A DNA stretch of 64,000 nt from Microcystis aeruginosa FD4 (lineage in GTDB: Bacteria > Cyanobacteriota > Cyanobacteriia > Cyanobacteriales > Microcystaceae): positions 248,001-312,000 of the forward strand of contig NZ_CP046973.1 of assembly GCF_009792235.1 (NCBI RefSeq), read 5' to 3'. The translations under genes were made by a program, and so were the position numbers. Within the stretch, counting starts at the first letter, position 1. The number at the start of each line of letters is the position of its first letter. Below, in pieces: positions 8,361 to 16,499 of this stretch. Under the pieces are notes generated by a model that saw only the letters and a list, made by a program, of their open reading frames with translations, was not told the DNA's origin and did not search any database.

Positions 8361-8764
8361 TGTAATTTCTCCTTTTTTTCGGTGTCGTACACTATCAAGG
8401 GAATCTGATTTTTGTGAATTACTGTCTGAATAAATGTATTCTGAAAAAAGCGTTTGTATATATCTGCGGGAATCGCTAGATAAAGTAAGCGTTTAGGATC
8501 ATTATCTTCTAAAGCGATACGATAGTTAATAAATTGACCAATAGCTGTATGAAATTCTGAAATTGCCGAAGCTGCTAAAAATGTTTTAATTTCTACTGCT
8601 ATTTTCTCATCGTCTTTTATAGCAGCTAATAGCCTTTCTGCACCTAAATCTAGATAAAAATCAACAAAACCTAAGTCGATAGTGTAAGGATCATGAGTGA
8701 TTGTCCAACCCTCATTTTCCAAGTCATGCTTAACCAATCCATGAAACTTATCTCTTGCAGACAT
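8348..8764 (-). CDS. xisH: XisH-family protein (restriction-endonuclease-like fold)
   Basis: 138 residues from the ATG at 8764 (MSARDKFH), the conserved family start. An in-frame ATG 60 bases further upstream would add an unlikely hydrophobic leader. Family marks are the N-terminal ARDKFHGLVKHDLENEGWTIT, the GAERLLAA turn, AVEIKTF and AIGQFINYR. The DLG...E.K arrangement (DLGAERLL, then AVEIKTF) fits the PD-(D/E)xK nuclease-like fold known for XisH structures. It forms a two-gene unit with xisI. The pair behaves like a mobile accessory cassette and may be a toxin-antitoxin-like or recombination-control module; this is inference. Confidence 0.88.
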   Translation of the reverse strand: MSARDKFHGLVKHDLENEGWTITHDPYTIDLGFVDFYLDLGAERLLAAIKDDEKIAVEIKTFLAASAISEFHTAIGQFINYRIALEDNDPKRLLYLAIPADIYKRFFQNTFIQTVIHKNQIPLIVYDTEKKEKLQWIK

Positions 8765-8900
8765 GAGTAAGAACAAATTTAGAGATAGAAGGTAGATTGA
8801 GGGTGTGTTAGTCTCAATTAACACACCATTAATTTTATTTTTAAGTCAGAACTAGCCCAATTATGGGATAGATGTTTTAATTTCTTGCATAATCATCAAC

Positions 8901-9356
8901 CTAAAAAGATTTAATTGTATTCAAAGATTCGGTAACGTGAGCCTTAAAATCTAACATAGAATCAAAAATATGTCTGACGATTCCCTCTTTATCAATGATA
9001 TAGGTAACTCGTCCGGGGAGGACGAATAAGGTAGCGGGAACACCGAATAATTTCCGCACTCGGTTATCGCTATCACTTAAAAGGGTGAAGGGAAGATTAT
9101 ATTTTTGGGCAAATTGTTGATGAGATTGGGGACTATCGGCACTAATACCAATAACTTCCGCACCCGCGTCGGTAAACACTTCGTAACTATCGCGGAAAGC
9201 GCAGGATTCTGCGGTACAACCCGGAGTATCATCTTTGGGATAGAAATAAATTACCAGGGATTTTTTACCGATTAAATCGCTGATATTAACCGTTGTCCCT
9301 GTTTGGGAAGGGAGAGAAAAATCGGGAATTCGATCGCCTACTTTTATCGCTGCCAT
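8901..9356 (-). CDS. bcp: Peroxiredoxin Q / BCP-type thiol peroxidase
   Basis: A 151-residue thioredoxin-fold peroxidase with the PxxxTxxC signature as DDTPGCTAESCAFRD: peroxidatic Cys47 and resolving Cys52, the five-residue spacing of atypical two-cysteine PrxQ enzymes. It reduces hydrogen and organic peroxides using thioredoxin and is soluble. Length and motif are complete and the ATG start is clear. The gene is monocistronic, with 50 bp to the downstream ABC-F gene. Confidence 0.93.
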   Translation of the reverse strand: MAAIKVGDRIPDFSLPSQTGTTVNISDLIGKKSLVIYFYPKDDTPGCTAESCAFRDSYEVFTDAGAEVIGISADSPQSHQQFAQKYNLPFTLLSDSDNRVRKLFGVPATLFVLPGRVTYIIDKEGIVRHIFDSMLDFKAHVTESLNTIKSF

Positions 9357-9406
9357 AAGATTAATTAATGAATAGATAATCGTGGATAGGGTGATACTTT
9401 AACATT

Positions 9407-11101
9407 CTAACCTTTTTTGGTCTTTTGTTTAGCCCGTTTAGCGGCAGCTTTGGCCGCTTTTTCTGCTTCAATGCGTTTTTGTTCGGCTTTTTGTTTTTCT
9501 TCGTCTAGTTTTTCTAGATAATAGTGATAATCTCCTGCGTAGGCAATTAATTCGCCCTCCCGAATCTCGACAATTTTGTTAGCTACCTGGGAGATAAAAT
9601 AACGATCATGGGAAACAATTAAAACCGTGCCTTCATAAACTTTTAAAGCTGATTCTAACATTTCCTTGGCGGGAATATCGAGGTGATTAGTGGGTTCATC
9701 GAGAATTAATAAGTTAGCGGGAGCAAGTAACATCTTGGCCAAAGCAAGACGCGCTTTTTCGCCACCACTCAAAGATTCTACTTTTTTTAATACCGTTTCC
9801 CCACTGAATAAAAATCGCCCTAAAAGACTGCGAACTTCCACATCTTTCCAATCGGGAACTTCATCATGAATGGTATTTAAAACAGTCTTAGTTAGGTCTA
9901 AAGCTTCCGCTTGGTTCTGCTCAAAATAACTAGGAATAACGTTGTGTTTACCGATTTCGATCGAGCCTTCTGTGGGTGGTTCTAACCCAACAATTAAACG
10001 CAAAAGCGTCGATTTTCCCGCACCATTCGGTCCTAAAAACGCCACTCGATCGCCTCTTTCTATTTCCAGATTTGCTCCCAAAAAGAGAATTTTATCATCG
10101 TAAATGTGAACAAGATTTTTAATAGTTACCACTTCTCGACCACTACGCACTGCCGGAGGAAACTGGAATTTTAAGGTACGCACATCGGCGATTGGTGCTT
10201 CAATTTTTTCTACCTTTTCTAATTGTTTTTCCCGGCTTTTTGCTTGGGTACTGCGGGTGGCACTGGCCCGGAACCGATCGACGAAAGCTTGCTGTTTTTC
10301 TAGTTCTTTTTGTTGACGTTCGTAGGCACTTAACTGAGCGGATTGTTGTTCGTATTTTTGCTGTAGGTAGGCAGAATAATTACCTAAATAAGTGGTAGAA
10401 ACTCCCCTTTCAGTTTCGACAATTTTGGTACAGAGGCGATCGAGAAATTCCCGGTCGTGGGACACTATGACCATGGGAGTGGTTAAATCCTTGAGGAATT
10501 TTTCTAACCATTCAATGGTTTCTAAGTCTAAATGGTTAGTCGGTTCATCGAGGAGTAAAATGTCGGGAGTTTGCAGGAGAATTTTGCCTAAACTCATCCG
10601 CATTTGCCAACCACCACTGAAGGAACTTACCAAGCGATCGCCGTCATCAATAGTAAAGCCCATTTCTGGTAAAATTTTCTCGATGCGCGCTTCTAATCCG
10701 TAACCATCTAACGCTTCAAATTGTCTTTGTAGGCGATCCAATTGATGAATTAAGCGATCTAATTCTTTAGGATCAGCTTTTTCCATGCGCTGAGGAATTT
10801 CTATTAGTTGATGGTGGACTTGATTCGCTTCTTGAAACACCGTCCAAAATTCCTCGCGTACCGTCCGACGGGGATCCACTTCAAATTCCTGGGTAAGATA
10901 ACCGATATGGAGACTGGTAGGACGGATGATCTCCCCAGCGGTGGGTTCCACTTCCCCCATAATAATCTTCAGCTGGGTGGATTTTCCGGCCCCATTCACT
11001 CCCACCAATCCGATGCGATCGCCAGTTTTTACTTCCCAAGTGACATCTTTTAACACTTCTCCCGTCGGGTAAATCTTACTAATTTTCTCTAGTCGTAGCA
11101 T
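9407..11101 (-). CDS. ABC-F family ATPase (ribosome-associated translation factor type)
   Basis: A 564-residue soluble protein with two ABC cassettes and no membrane segments. It has two Walker A motifs (GVNGAGKST, GPNGAGKST), two signature motifs (FSGGWQMR, LSGGEKAR) and two Walker B motifs (DILLLDEPTNHLD, NLLILDEPTNHLD). The linker between the cassettes is charged (YEQQ...KQQAFVDRFRASATRSTQAKSR), as in the ABC-F P-site tRNA interaction motif. The C-terminus is a lysine/alanine-rich tail. ABC-F proteins act on the ribosome to relieve stalls. The subgroup (Uup, YheS or EttA type) is not determined. Confidence 0.92.
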   Translation of the reverse strand: MLRLEKISKIYPTGEVLKDVTWEVKTGDRIGLVGVNGAGKSTQLKIIMGEVEPTAGEIIRPTSLHIGYLTQEFEVDPRRTVREEFWTVFQEANQVHHQLIEIPQRMEKADPKELDRLIHQLDRLQRQFEALDGYGLEARIEKILPEMGFTIDDGDRLVSSFSGGWQMRMSLGKILLQTPDILLLDEPTNHLDLETIEWLEKFLKDLTTPMVIVSHDREFLDRLCTKIVETERGVSTTYLGNYSAYLQQKYEQQSAQLSAYERQQKELEKQQAFVDRFRASATRSTQAKSREKQLEKVEKIEAPIADVRTLKFQFPPAVRSGREVVTIKNLVHIYDDKILFLGANLEIERGDRVAFLGPNGAGKSTLLRLIVGLEPPTEGSIEIGKHNVIPSYFEQNQAEALDLTKTVLNTIHDEVPDWKDVEVRSLLGRFLFSGETVLKKVESLSGGEKARLALAKMLLAPANLLILDEPTNHLDIPAKEMLESALKVYEGTVLIVSHDRYFISQVANKIVEIREGELIAYAGDYHYYLEKLDEEKQKAEQKRIEAEKAAKAAAKRAKQKTKKG

Positions 11102-11236
11102 CGCTGATTTTTCTCCAGTCCTAGGCCGGTGAGGCAGTCCGCCTTTATTGTAACATTTAGTTAAGCTTTATCTGGTCTCTGTCAAGTTTTCTCGATTGAG
11201 CCACCCGACAGTATTTTTTATTTGAAAGAGATAATA

Positions 11237-12880
11237 ATGTTTAATCCCCACCCCATAAAAAAAGAAACAGCTAGTTTGATCACCAAAGATGGAATTAGTT
11301 TAGCTGCCGATATTTATCGTCCCGATAGTAGGGAATCTTTTCCCATTTTACTAATGCGACAACCCTACGGAAAAACGATTGCTTCTACGGTGGTTTATGC
11401 CCATCCTAGCTGGTATGCACGTCAGGGTTATATTGTAGTAATTCAGGATGTCCGTGGACGGGGAAAATCGACGGGAAAATTTAATTTATTTGCCCATGAA
11501 ATTAGCGACGGATTAGAAACTATTGAATGGGTTTTAACTATTCCTAATAATACGGGTGTGGTGGGAATGTATGGTTTTTCCTATCAGGGAATGACCCAAT
11601 TATACGCAGCTGCTAATGGTCACGGTGCTTTAAAAACTATTTGCCCGGCGATGATCGCTCACGATTTATATCGAGATTGGGGCTATGAAAATGAAGCATT
11701 TAATTTCCAATATAATCTCGCTTGGGCAATACAATTAGCAGCGGAAACAGCTAGATTAAAAGGAGACGAAACTGCCTATCAAAAACTCTGGGTAGCTTCC
11801 CGAAATTTACCCCTTTTTGATCCTATTGCTGCCTCTCCCCAAATTCTGCAAGATTTAGCTGCTGATTCTTTTTATCACGATTGGATTACTCGTTATCTTC
11901 CCGATGACTATTGGCAAAATTTATCCCCGCAAAACCTTTTAAAAAATATCGATTTACCGATGTTACATATCGGGGGTTGGTTCGATCCTCATCTCCGGGG
12001 AACTTTGGGTTTATACCAAGAAATGCAAGCGCGTTCTATCTATCCCCAACAGCTAATTATTGGTGCTTGGACTCATCTACCCTGGGGGAGAAAAGTAGGA
12101 GAGATAGATTATGGTCAACAGGCAATTAGTCCTGTGGATAAAATGCAGCTGCAATGGTTTGATTATTTCTTAAAAGGTCAGGAAACGGAGTTATTAAAAA
12201 ATCCTCCCCTGTATCTATTTCAAATGGGGTCTAATCAATGGCACTATCTGGAAAAGTTTCCCAGAGAAAATCAGCAAATTTATTATCTTGCTAGTCAAGG
12301 TTTAGCCAATCTGCGCGAGGATGAGGGGAAATTAAGCGCGATTTTGTTAGAACCTGCGATCGAGGATACCATCGTTCACGATCCTTGGCGACCAGTGCCA
12401 TCTTTAGGAGGTCATAGCGCCCTACCGGGGGGAATATTCGACCGCACCATGCTAGACTGTCGCAGTGATGTGATTACCTACACTTCTCCCCCCCTAGAGA
12501 AAGATTTAGCTATTTTGGGTAGTCCCCGTCTGGATTGTTATTGTCAAGCAGATGCGGTTAGTTTCGATATCTGTGCGGTGGTTTCTCAAGTTACCCCCGA
12601 TGGTCGAGTTTTTAATATCACTCAGGGTTATAAACGGGTAAATAATCCCGAATTGCCCCTAAATATTGCCCTGCAAGCCACTTTTATCACTATTCCTCAA
12701 GGTCATAGCTTGCGTTTGAGTCTCAGTGCCTCTTGCTTTCCCGCACATCCCGTCAATGCGGGGACCGGCAGCTATCCCCACGCGAGTCGGGCGATCGATT
12801 TTTCTATTATCACAATTAAGGTTTTTTGTCAAGGAAATTTTCCCGCAAAATTGCTATTACCTTTAGTCGGGGAAAGCTAA
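11237..12880 (+). CDS. CocE/NonD-family alpha/beta hydrolase (X-Pro dipeptidyl peptidase S15 fold)
   Basis: 547 residues from ATG 11237, which has a purine-rich GAAAGAG ribosome site just upstream; a TTG 15 bases earlier is less likely. The nucleophile motif GFSYQG places Ser at about residue 115. The acid is in HIGGWFDPH and the histidine in GAWTHLPWG. The C-terminal jelly-roll domain (about 400-547) is typical of CocE and S15 enzymes. It hydrolyses an ester or acyl bond; the substrate is unknown. There is no signal peptide. Its 3' end overlaps the convergent downstream gene by 18 bp. Confidence 0.88.
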   Translation: MFNPHPIKKETASLITKDGISLAADIYRPDSRESFPILLMRQPYGKTIASTVVYAHPSWYARQGYIVVIQDVRGRGKSTGKFNLFAHEISDGLETIEWVLTIPNNTGVVGMYGFSYQGMTQLYAAANGHGALKTICPAMIAHDLYRDWGYENEAFNFQYNLAWAIQLAAETARLKGDETAYQKLWVASRNLPLFDPIAASPQILQDLAADSFYHDWITRYLPDDYWQNLSPQNLLKNIDLPMLHIGGWFDPHLRGTLGLYQEMQARSIYPQQLIIGAWTHLPWGRKVGEIDYGQQAISPVDKMQLQWFDYFLKGQETELLKNPPLYLFQMGSNQWHYLEKFPRENQQIYYLASQGLANLREDEGKLSAILLEPAIEDTIVHDPWRPVPSLGGHSALPGGIFDRTMLDCRSDVITYTSPPLEKDLAILGSPRLDCYCQADAVSFDICAVVSQVTPDGRVFNITQGYKRVNNPELPLNIALQATFITIPQGHSLRLSLSASCFPAHPVNAGTGSYPHASRAIDFSIITIKVFCQGNFPAKLLLPLVGES

Positions 12881-13438
12881 ACCGCTGCGGGGATCGCGAA
12901 TGTATAAACCTAACACCAGCGAGGAGATAACCGTATCCCAGACGGGGGTGAATTTGTCCGCATCATCGACCCAATAATCCATAGTAATTAAACATTGAAC
13001 CCCGGAACCAATGCCCACGGCAATGCGCGAATAAGCTGGCCGATTTTCTTGGGGGTCGATGAATTGAATTTGCCCCCAAACAATGCGTACGGTTTGGCGT
13101 TTTTCTTGGATAACTTCGCCGATTTCGTGAGGATTGCGGCTATCTTCACGAGCTAATTTTTTGACCATTCCTTTCAGGGGTAATTCTTTCCAATCTCCGG
13201 GGGGAAGTAGATTATAGGAAACCTCTAAACGACAATCATCATCGGGGGGTTTTCTATCTAAAAAACGAAAGGAATTATCATCGGGTTCAAAATGCCAATC
13301 TTGCGGAACTTCAAAGCGCACTGCACCGCGACCAGCTACAAAAATACTGTTACCAGGACTAGATTTCCAGTTATGATCTGGATTTAAGTCGAGGGTTTCT
13401 TTGATCCATTGCAGATTGTGTTTTTTGGATTTAGCCAT
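12863..13438 (-). CDS. Conserved hypothetical protein, cyanobacterial
   Basis: A 191-residue soluble protein without signal peptide or membrane helix. It is rich in Trp, Asp and Pro (KPPDDDCRLEVSYNLLPPGDWKELP). Its ending (WDTVISSLVLGLYIRDPRSG) resembles proteins in which a short fold related to stress-response lipoproteins is conserved. I do not recognise a catalytic motif. ATG start. It overlaps the convergent CocE-type gene by 18 bp at the 3' end. Confidence 0.7.
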   Translation of the reverse strand: MAKSKKHNLQWIKETLDLNPDHNWKSSPGNSIFVAGRGAVRFEVPQDWHFEPDDNSFRFLDRKPPDDDCRLEVSYNLLPPGDWKELPLKGMVKKLAREDSRNPHEIGEVIQEKRQTVRIVWGQIQFIDPQENRPAYSRIAVGIGSGVQCLITMDYWVDDADKFTPVWDTVISSLVLGLYIRDPRSGLAFPD

Positions 13439-13548
13439 AGGTATAATCCTGCGGTAAGAATCAGACTATAGCTGTCATTATACAGGCTTTTTCCTGAGAA
13501 TTAACCAAAGCTTCTGTCTTCACCCTTAAGATAACTGCTGTATAATTT

Positions 13549-14508
13549 TTAGAAATCCCACAGCACGGGATTATCATCCAAGAAATCAGTTACCTGTTTA
13601 CCAATATTATCAATTAATTTTAGGTCTTCCGGGGTTAAATTAATTGTCATTGCTTGAGCGTTATTAACTGCTTGAGCAGCATTTCTTACCCCAGCAATTG
13701 CATTAGTTTGAGGTTGCTTAATTAACCAAGCAAGAGATAATTGAGCTAAGGAACAATTATAGCGGTCAGCAATCGGTTCTAATTGATTTAAAGCCGCTTG
13801 TACCCTCGGAAAGTTTTCGCCATGAAAGAGTTTATTTTTAATTCTATGGTCTTCCGCTGCCAACTGATAACCGGTTCTAAATTTTCCTGTTAATAAACCT
13901 TGGGCAAGGGGAGAATAGGCAAGAATAGAAATATTATTCTCTATACAATAGGGCATAATTTCCTTTTCTACCGAGCGCCAAAACAGAGAATAGGGAGGTT
14001 GAATACTCTCAATTCTGCCGTATTGACTAGCTTCTTCCAGTTGAGAGCGGGAGAAATTGGAAACCCCTATAGCTCGAATTTTTCCCTGTGCTTTCAGATA
14101 ATTAAGAGCGGCCATAGTTTCAGAAATAGGCACTATTTCCGTGTTCCATGAGCCACTAGGCCAATGAATTTGATAAAGATCGATATAATCAGTTTGGAGG
14201 TTTTTTAAAGAGCGATCGCAAGCTGCGATAACTTGCTCATATTTGAGGTGATTAGCAAAAACTTTTGTGGCATAAATTACCTGTTCTCGCACATCGGCTA
14301 AAGCTTGAGCGACAATCGATTCTGAGTGACCTTCCCCGTAGATTTCGGCTGTATCTACAGTGGTAATTCCTGCCTCAAAAGCGGCACGAATTGCTTTAAT
14401 ACTTTCCTCATCTTCAATACCTGCCCACATCTTTTTTCCTGCTTGCCAAGTACCCACGAGAAGGGGAGTAATTTCTATATTAGTCTGACCGAGATAGCGT
14501 TTTTGCAT
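13549..14508 (-). CDS. Aldo/keto reductase
   Basis: A 319-residue TIM-barrel oxidoreductase with the AKR catalytic tetrad visible: Asp52 and Tyr57 (VDTAEIYGEG), Lys82 (YATKVF) and His115 (YQIHWP). The NADPH-binding end is present (AIAGVRNAAQAVNNAQA). Such enzymes reduce aldehydes or ketones. The sequence resembles the broad YajO/potassium-channel-beta-like group, and the exact substrate is unknown. It is monocistronic, with a clear ATG start. Confidence 0.92.
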   Translation of the reverse strand: MQKRYLGQTNIEITPLLVGTWQAGKKMWAGIEDEESIKAIRAAFEAGITTVDTAEIYGEGHSESIVAQALADVREQVIYATKVFANHLKYEQVIAACDRSLKNLQTDYIDLYQIHWPSGSWNTEIVPISETMAALNYLKAQGKIRAIGVSNFSRSQLEEASQYGRIESIQPPYSLFWRSVEKEIMPYCIENNISILAYSPLAQGLLTGKFRTGYQLAAEDHRIKNKLFHGENFPRVQAALNQLEPIADRYNCSLAQLSLAWLIKQPQTNAIAGVRNAAQAVNNAQAMTINLTPEDLKLIDNIGKQVTDFLDDNPVLWDF

Positions 14509-14569
14509 AACAGTTTTTTTGATGGGTTATGTATGCTTAGGGTTTTAGTCGAGTTTAGGGTTGAAAATC

Positions 14570-14746
14570 TCAGCTAAAGAGGACTAAAGTGACAAGGATA
14601 AAAACTTTTACCAGTAGGGGTGTAAAGAACAAACTTAATAAGCCACAAAAAAGACCCAATAAGCGGGTACTGAGGCTAATTATTTCGCCGTGAACATTGT
14701 AGCTAATCGACAGGGAGATTAGGGCTAGAGTAAGGAGAAAAATCAT
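14570..14746 (-). CDS. Small hydrophobic membrane protein, 58 residues
   Basis: A short reading frame starts at ATG 14746 with GGAAAG as ribosome site and ends with TGA at 14570. The product begins MIFLLTLALISLSISYNVHG and continues with a second hydrophobic stretch (LLGLFCGLLSLFFTPLLVKVF). Two membrane helices are separated by a short polar turn (EIISLSTR). Codon use matches neighbouring genes and there is a clear start signal. It lies between the polysaccharide export gene and the aldo/keto reductase, all on the minus strand. Function unknown. Confidence 0.55.
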   Translation of the reverse strand: MIFLLTLALISLSISYNVHGEIISLSTRLLGLFCGLLSLFFTPLLVKVFILVTLVLFS

Positions 14747-14774
14747 AGTTTTCTTTCCTGAGTCTATCGAGCAG

Positions 14775-14800
14775 AAAAGCCGTGACCGCTCACGACTTTT
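14775..14800 (-). terminator. Stem-loop terminator after the polysaccharide export gene
   Basis: AAAAGCCGTGA (14775-14785) pairs with TCACGACTTTT (14790-14800) with one mismatch around a four-base loop. Read on the minus strand it sits about 70 bp after the export gene and ends in TTTT. Confidence 0.6.
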
Positions 14801-14866
14801 CGCCGTTTCTATATCTATTATTAGCTCGATTACTTAGCTAATGACATCGGGTCAAAGTAAACTTTT

Positions 14867-16369
14867 TTAACGGAAAAGATTAAAAAATCCGTTGAAAAGG
14901 CCTGTCAGACCGGTAAAGGGACTTAAAACCGTGCCGAGGGTGTCGGTAGCAGATGCCAGACCGTTACGATGAACCACAACCACATCATTATTGCGGAGAA
15001 TCGGGTTAGTTTTCTCGTTGATACCCTGGGAAAAATCGATGTTAATTGAGGTTTTGGTGACAGTCCCGTTAGGATTGAGACGAATTAATTCCACTGTGGA
15101 CTGATTGGCCCGACGCTTATCAAAGTCTCCTGCGGTTAAAATTGCCTGATTGAGAGGGGTATTGGGAGGAACTTCAATTGTCCCTGGTTTGACCACTTCC
15201 CCGACCACTTTCACGTTAATAGTTTTAGGGGCAAAACTAGCCGATGCTAGGGTTTCTGATTCCTTGGCCGAGATTTCGGTAGCGGTGGGGATAATCACTG
15301 TATCCCCTTCTTGAAGAAAGATATCGCCGGTCATATCACCTTTATCGAGCAAACTCCAGAGATCTACGGGGATTTTCTGCTGGGAACCGTCACGAGTATA
15401 ACGCAGCACTTGTACCTGTCGGATATCGGCAAGAGGTTTGATGCCTCCCGCTTGTTGGATAGCTTGGGTTAGTCGGGCCGGTTTCCTGGTGCCGCCGCGA
15501 TCTAGGTCATTATTATTATTATTATTAATATTATTGGGAGTGGGGACAATACGATGAGACCCCGGACGATAAACTTCTCCCACCACAGTAACATTAATTT
15601 CTCGATCGCTATCTAGTCCAAAATTGGCATCGGCTAATTGATTGACTTCCCCGACGCTAAGGGTCGTTTTAGTGGGAATAACGATGCTATCGCCATCTCT
15701 AAGGCTAATATCTTGGGTTTTATCGCCTTTTTGGATTAATTGCCAGAGATTGGCTTGAATTAGCTGTTCTTGTCCCTTGAGGTTGCGTCGGATTTGAACT
15801 TGACCAATATCGGCCACCGTAGTCACTCCCCCCGCTTGCCGGATTATTTCGGTCAATAGGGGCGTTTTTTGGCTTTGTTCGGGGTTAATTGTATAAGTAC
15901 CCGGACGATTAACTTCCCCCGCGATGGCGATTTGCAGAGGCCGGGGGGTGAGAATGCTAACAGTAACCACGGGACGTTTGAGATAGGTGCTGTAACGTTT
16001 AGCGAGGGTTTGGCCGGCTTCGGTAACGGTCATTCCTTCCACTTTGACGCTACCAATCAGAGGTAACGTCAGGGTTCCATCGGCCAAGACGAGGAAATCG
16101 CCGCTTAAATCCGCGACTTGGTAAACGGTGACGCGCACTTTATCCCCTTCTCCTAGGGTGTACTCTTTGCTTTCTGCGGGGATAGGGGCAATCGCTTCTT
16201 TAGGGGGTGCATCACTACTAGGAGGAGTAGCTTGGACTGGGCGAGCCTCTAAGGAAGTTAGGGGGGCAATAGTGCCGATAATTAATAGATAACGTAGTGA
16301 TTTACTGATTAAATCCTGTAATTGGCTGCTATTTAACATGATCAATAGGATTAATTTTATCGTTAACAT
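14867..16369 (-). CDS. Wza-like polysaccharide export protein with SLBB domains
   Basis: 500 residues. A hydrophobic N-terminus (signal-like, cleavage near ARPVQA) is followed by the Poly_export domain (YTLGEGDKVRVTVYQVADLSGDFLV to GSVKVEGMTVTEA). Three SLBB-type repeats then begin at VAIAGEVNRPGTYTI, VTVVGEVYRPGSHRI and VKVVGEVVKPGTIEV. This is the outer-membrane/periplasmic channel family that exports capsule or exopolysaccharide. A run of asparagines (NNINNNNNN) near residue 280 reflects a TTATTA microsatellite in the DNA. The start may be the ATG at 16369 or the one at 16339. It diverges from the transketolase-like gene displaced by the adjacent tnpB element. Confidence 0.88.
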   Translation of the reverse strand: MLTIKLILLIMLNSSQLQDLISKSLRYLLIIGTIAPLTSLEARPVQATPPSSDAPPKEAIAPIPAESKEYTLGEGDKVRVTVYQVADLSGDFLVLADGTLTLPLIGSVKVEGMTVTEAGQTLAKRYSTYLKRPVVTVSILTPRPLQIAIAGEVNRPGTYTINPEQSQKTPLLTEIIRQAGGVTTVADIGQVQIRRNLKGQEQLIQANLWQLIQKGDKTQDISLRDGDSIVIPTKTTLSVGEVNQLADANFGLDSDREINVTVVGEVYRPGSHRIVPTPNNINNNNNNDLDRGGTRKPARLTQAIQQAGGIKPLADIRQVQVLRYTRDGSQQKIPVDLWSLLDKGDMTGDIFLQEGDTVIIPTATEISAKESETLASASFAPKTINVKVVGEVVKPGTIEVPPNTPLNQAILTAGDFDKRRANQSTVELIRLNPNGTVTKTSINIDFSQGINEKTNPILRNNDVVVVHRNGLASATDTLGTVLSPFTGLTGLFNGFFNLFR

Positions 16370-16499
16370 TGGCGATCAGTGTAACATAAATAGTCGATCG
16401 CCTATGGAAACCCCCTGCAATATCGCATCTATCGAGAGTTACCGCTAACTGTAAGATAGTTTTAACGATTGCCTGTATGTAAAGGGGTATATTAATTTT
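16370..16499 (+). promoter_or_regulatory. Native upstream region of the transketolase-like gene, cut off by an insertion
   Basis: Removing the 1.32-kb element at 16500-17819 joins this sequence directly to the ATG at 17820, giving GTAAAGGGGTATATTAATTTT followed by ATG. This segment therefore is the original leader and probable promoter shared divergently with the export gene. A TAAGAT hexamer lies at about 16452. Basis: direct junction comparison; promoter activity is inferred. Confidence 0.5.
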
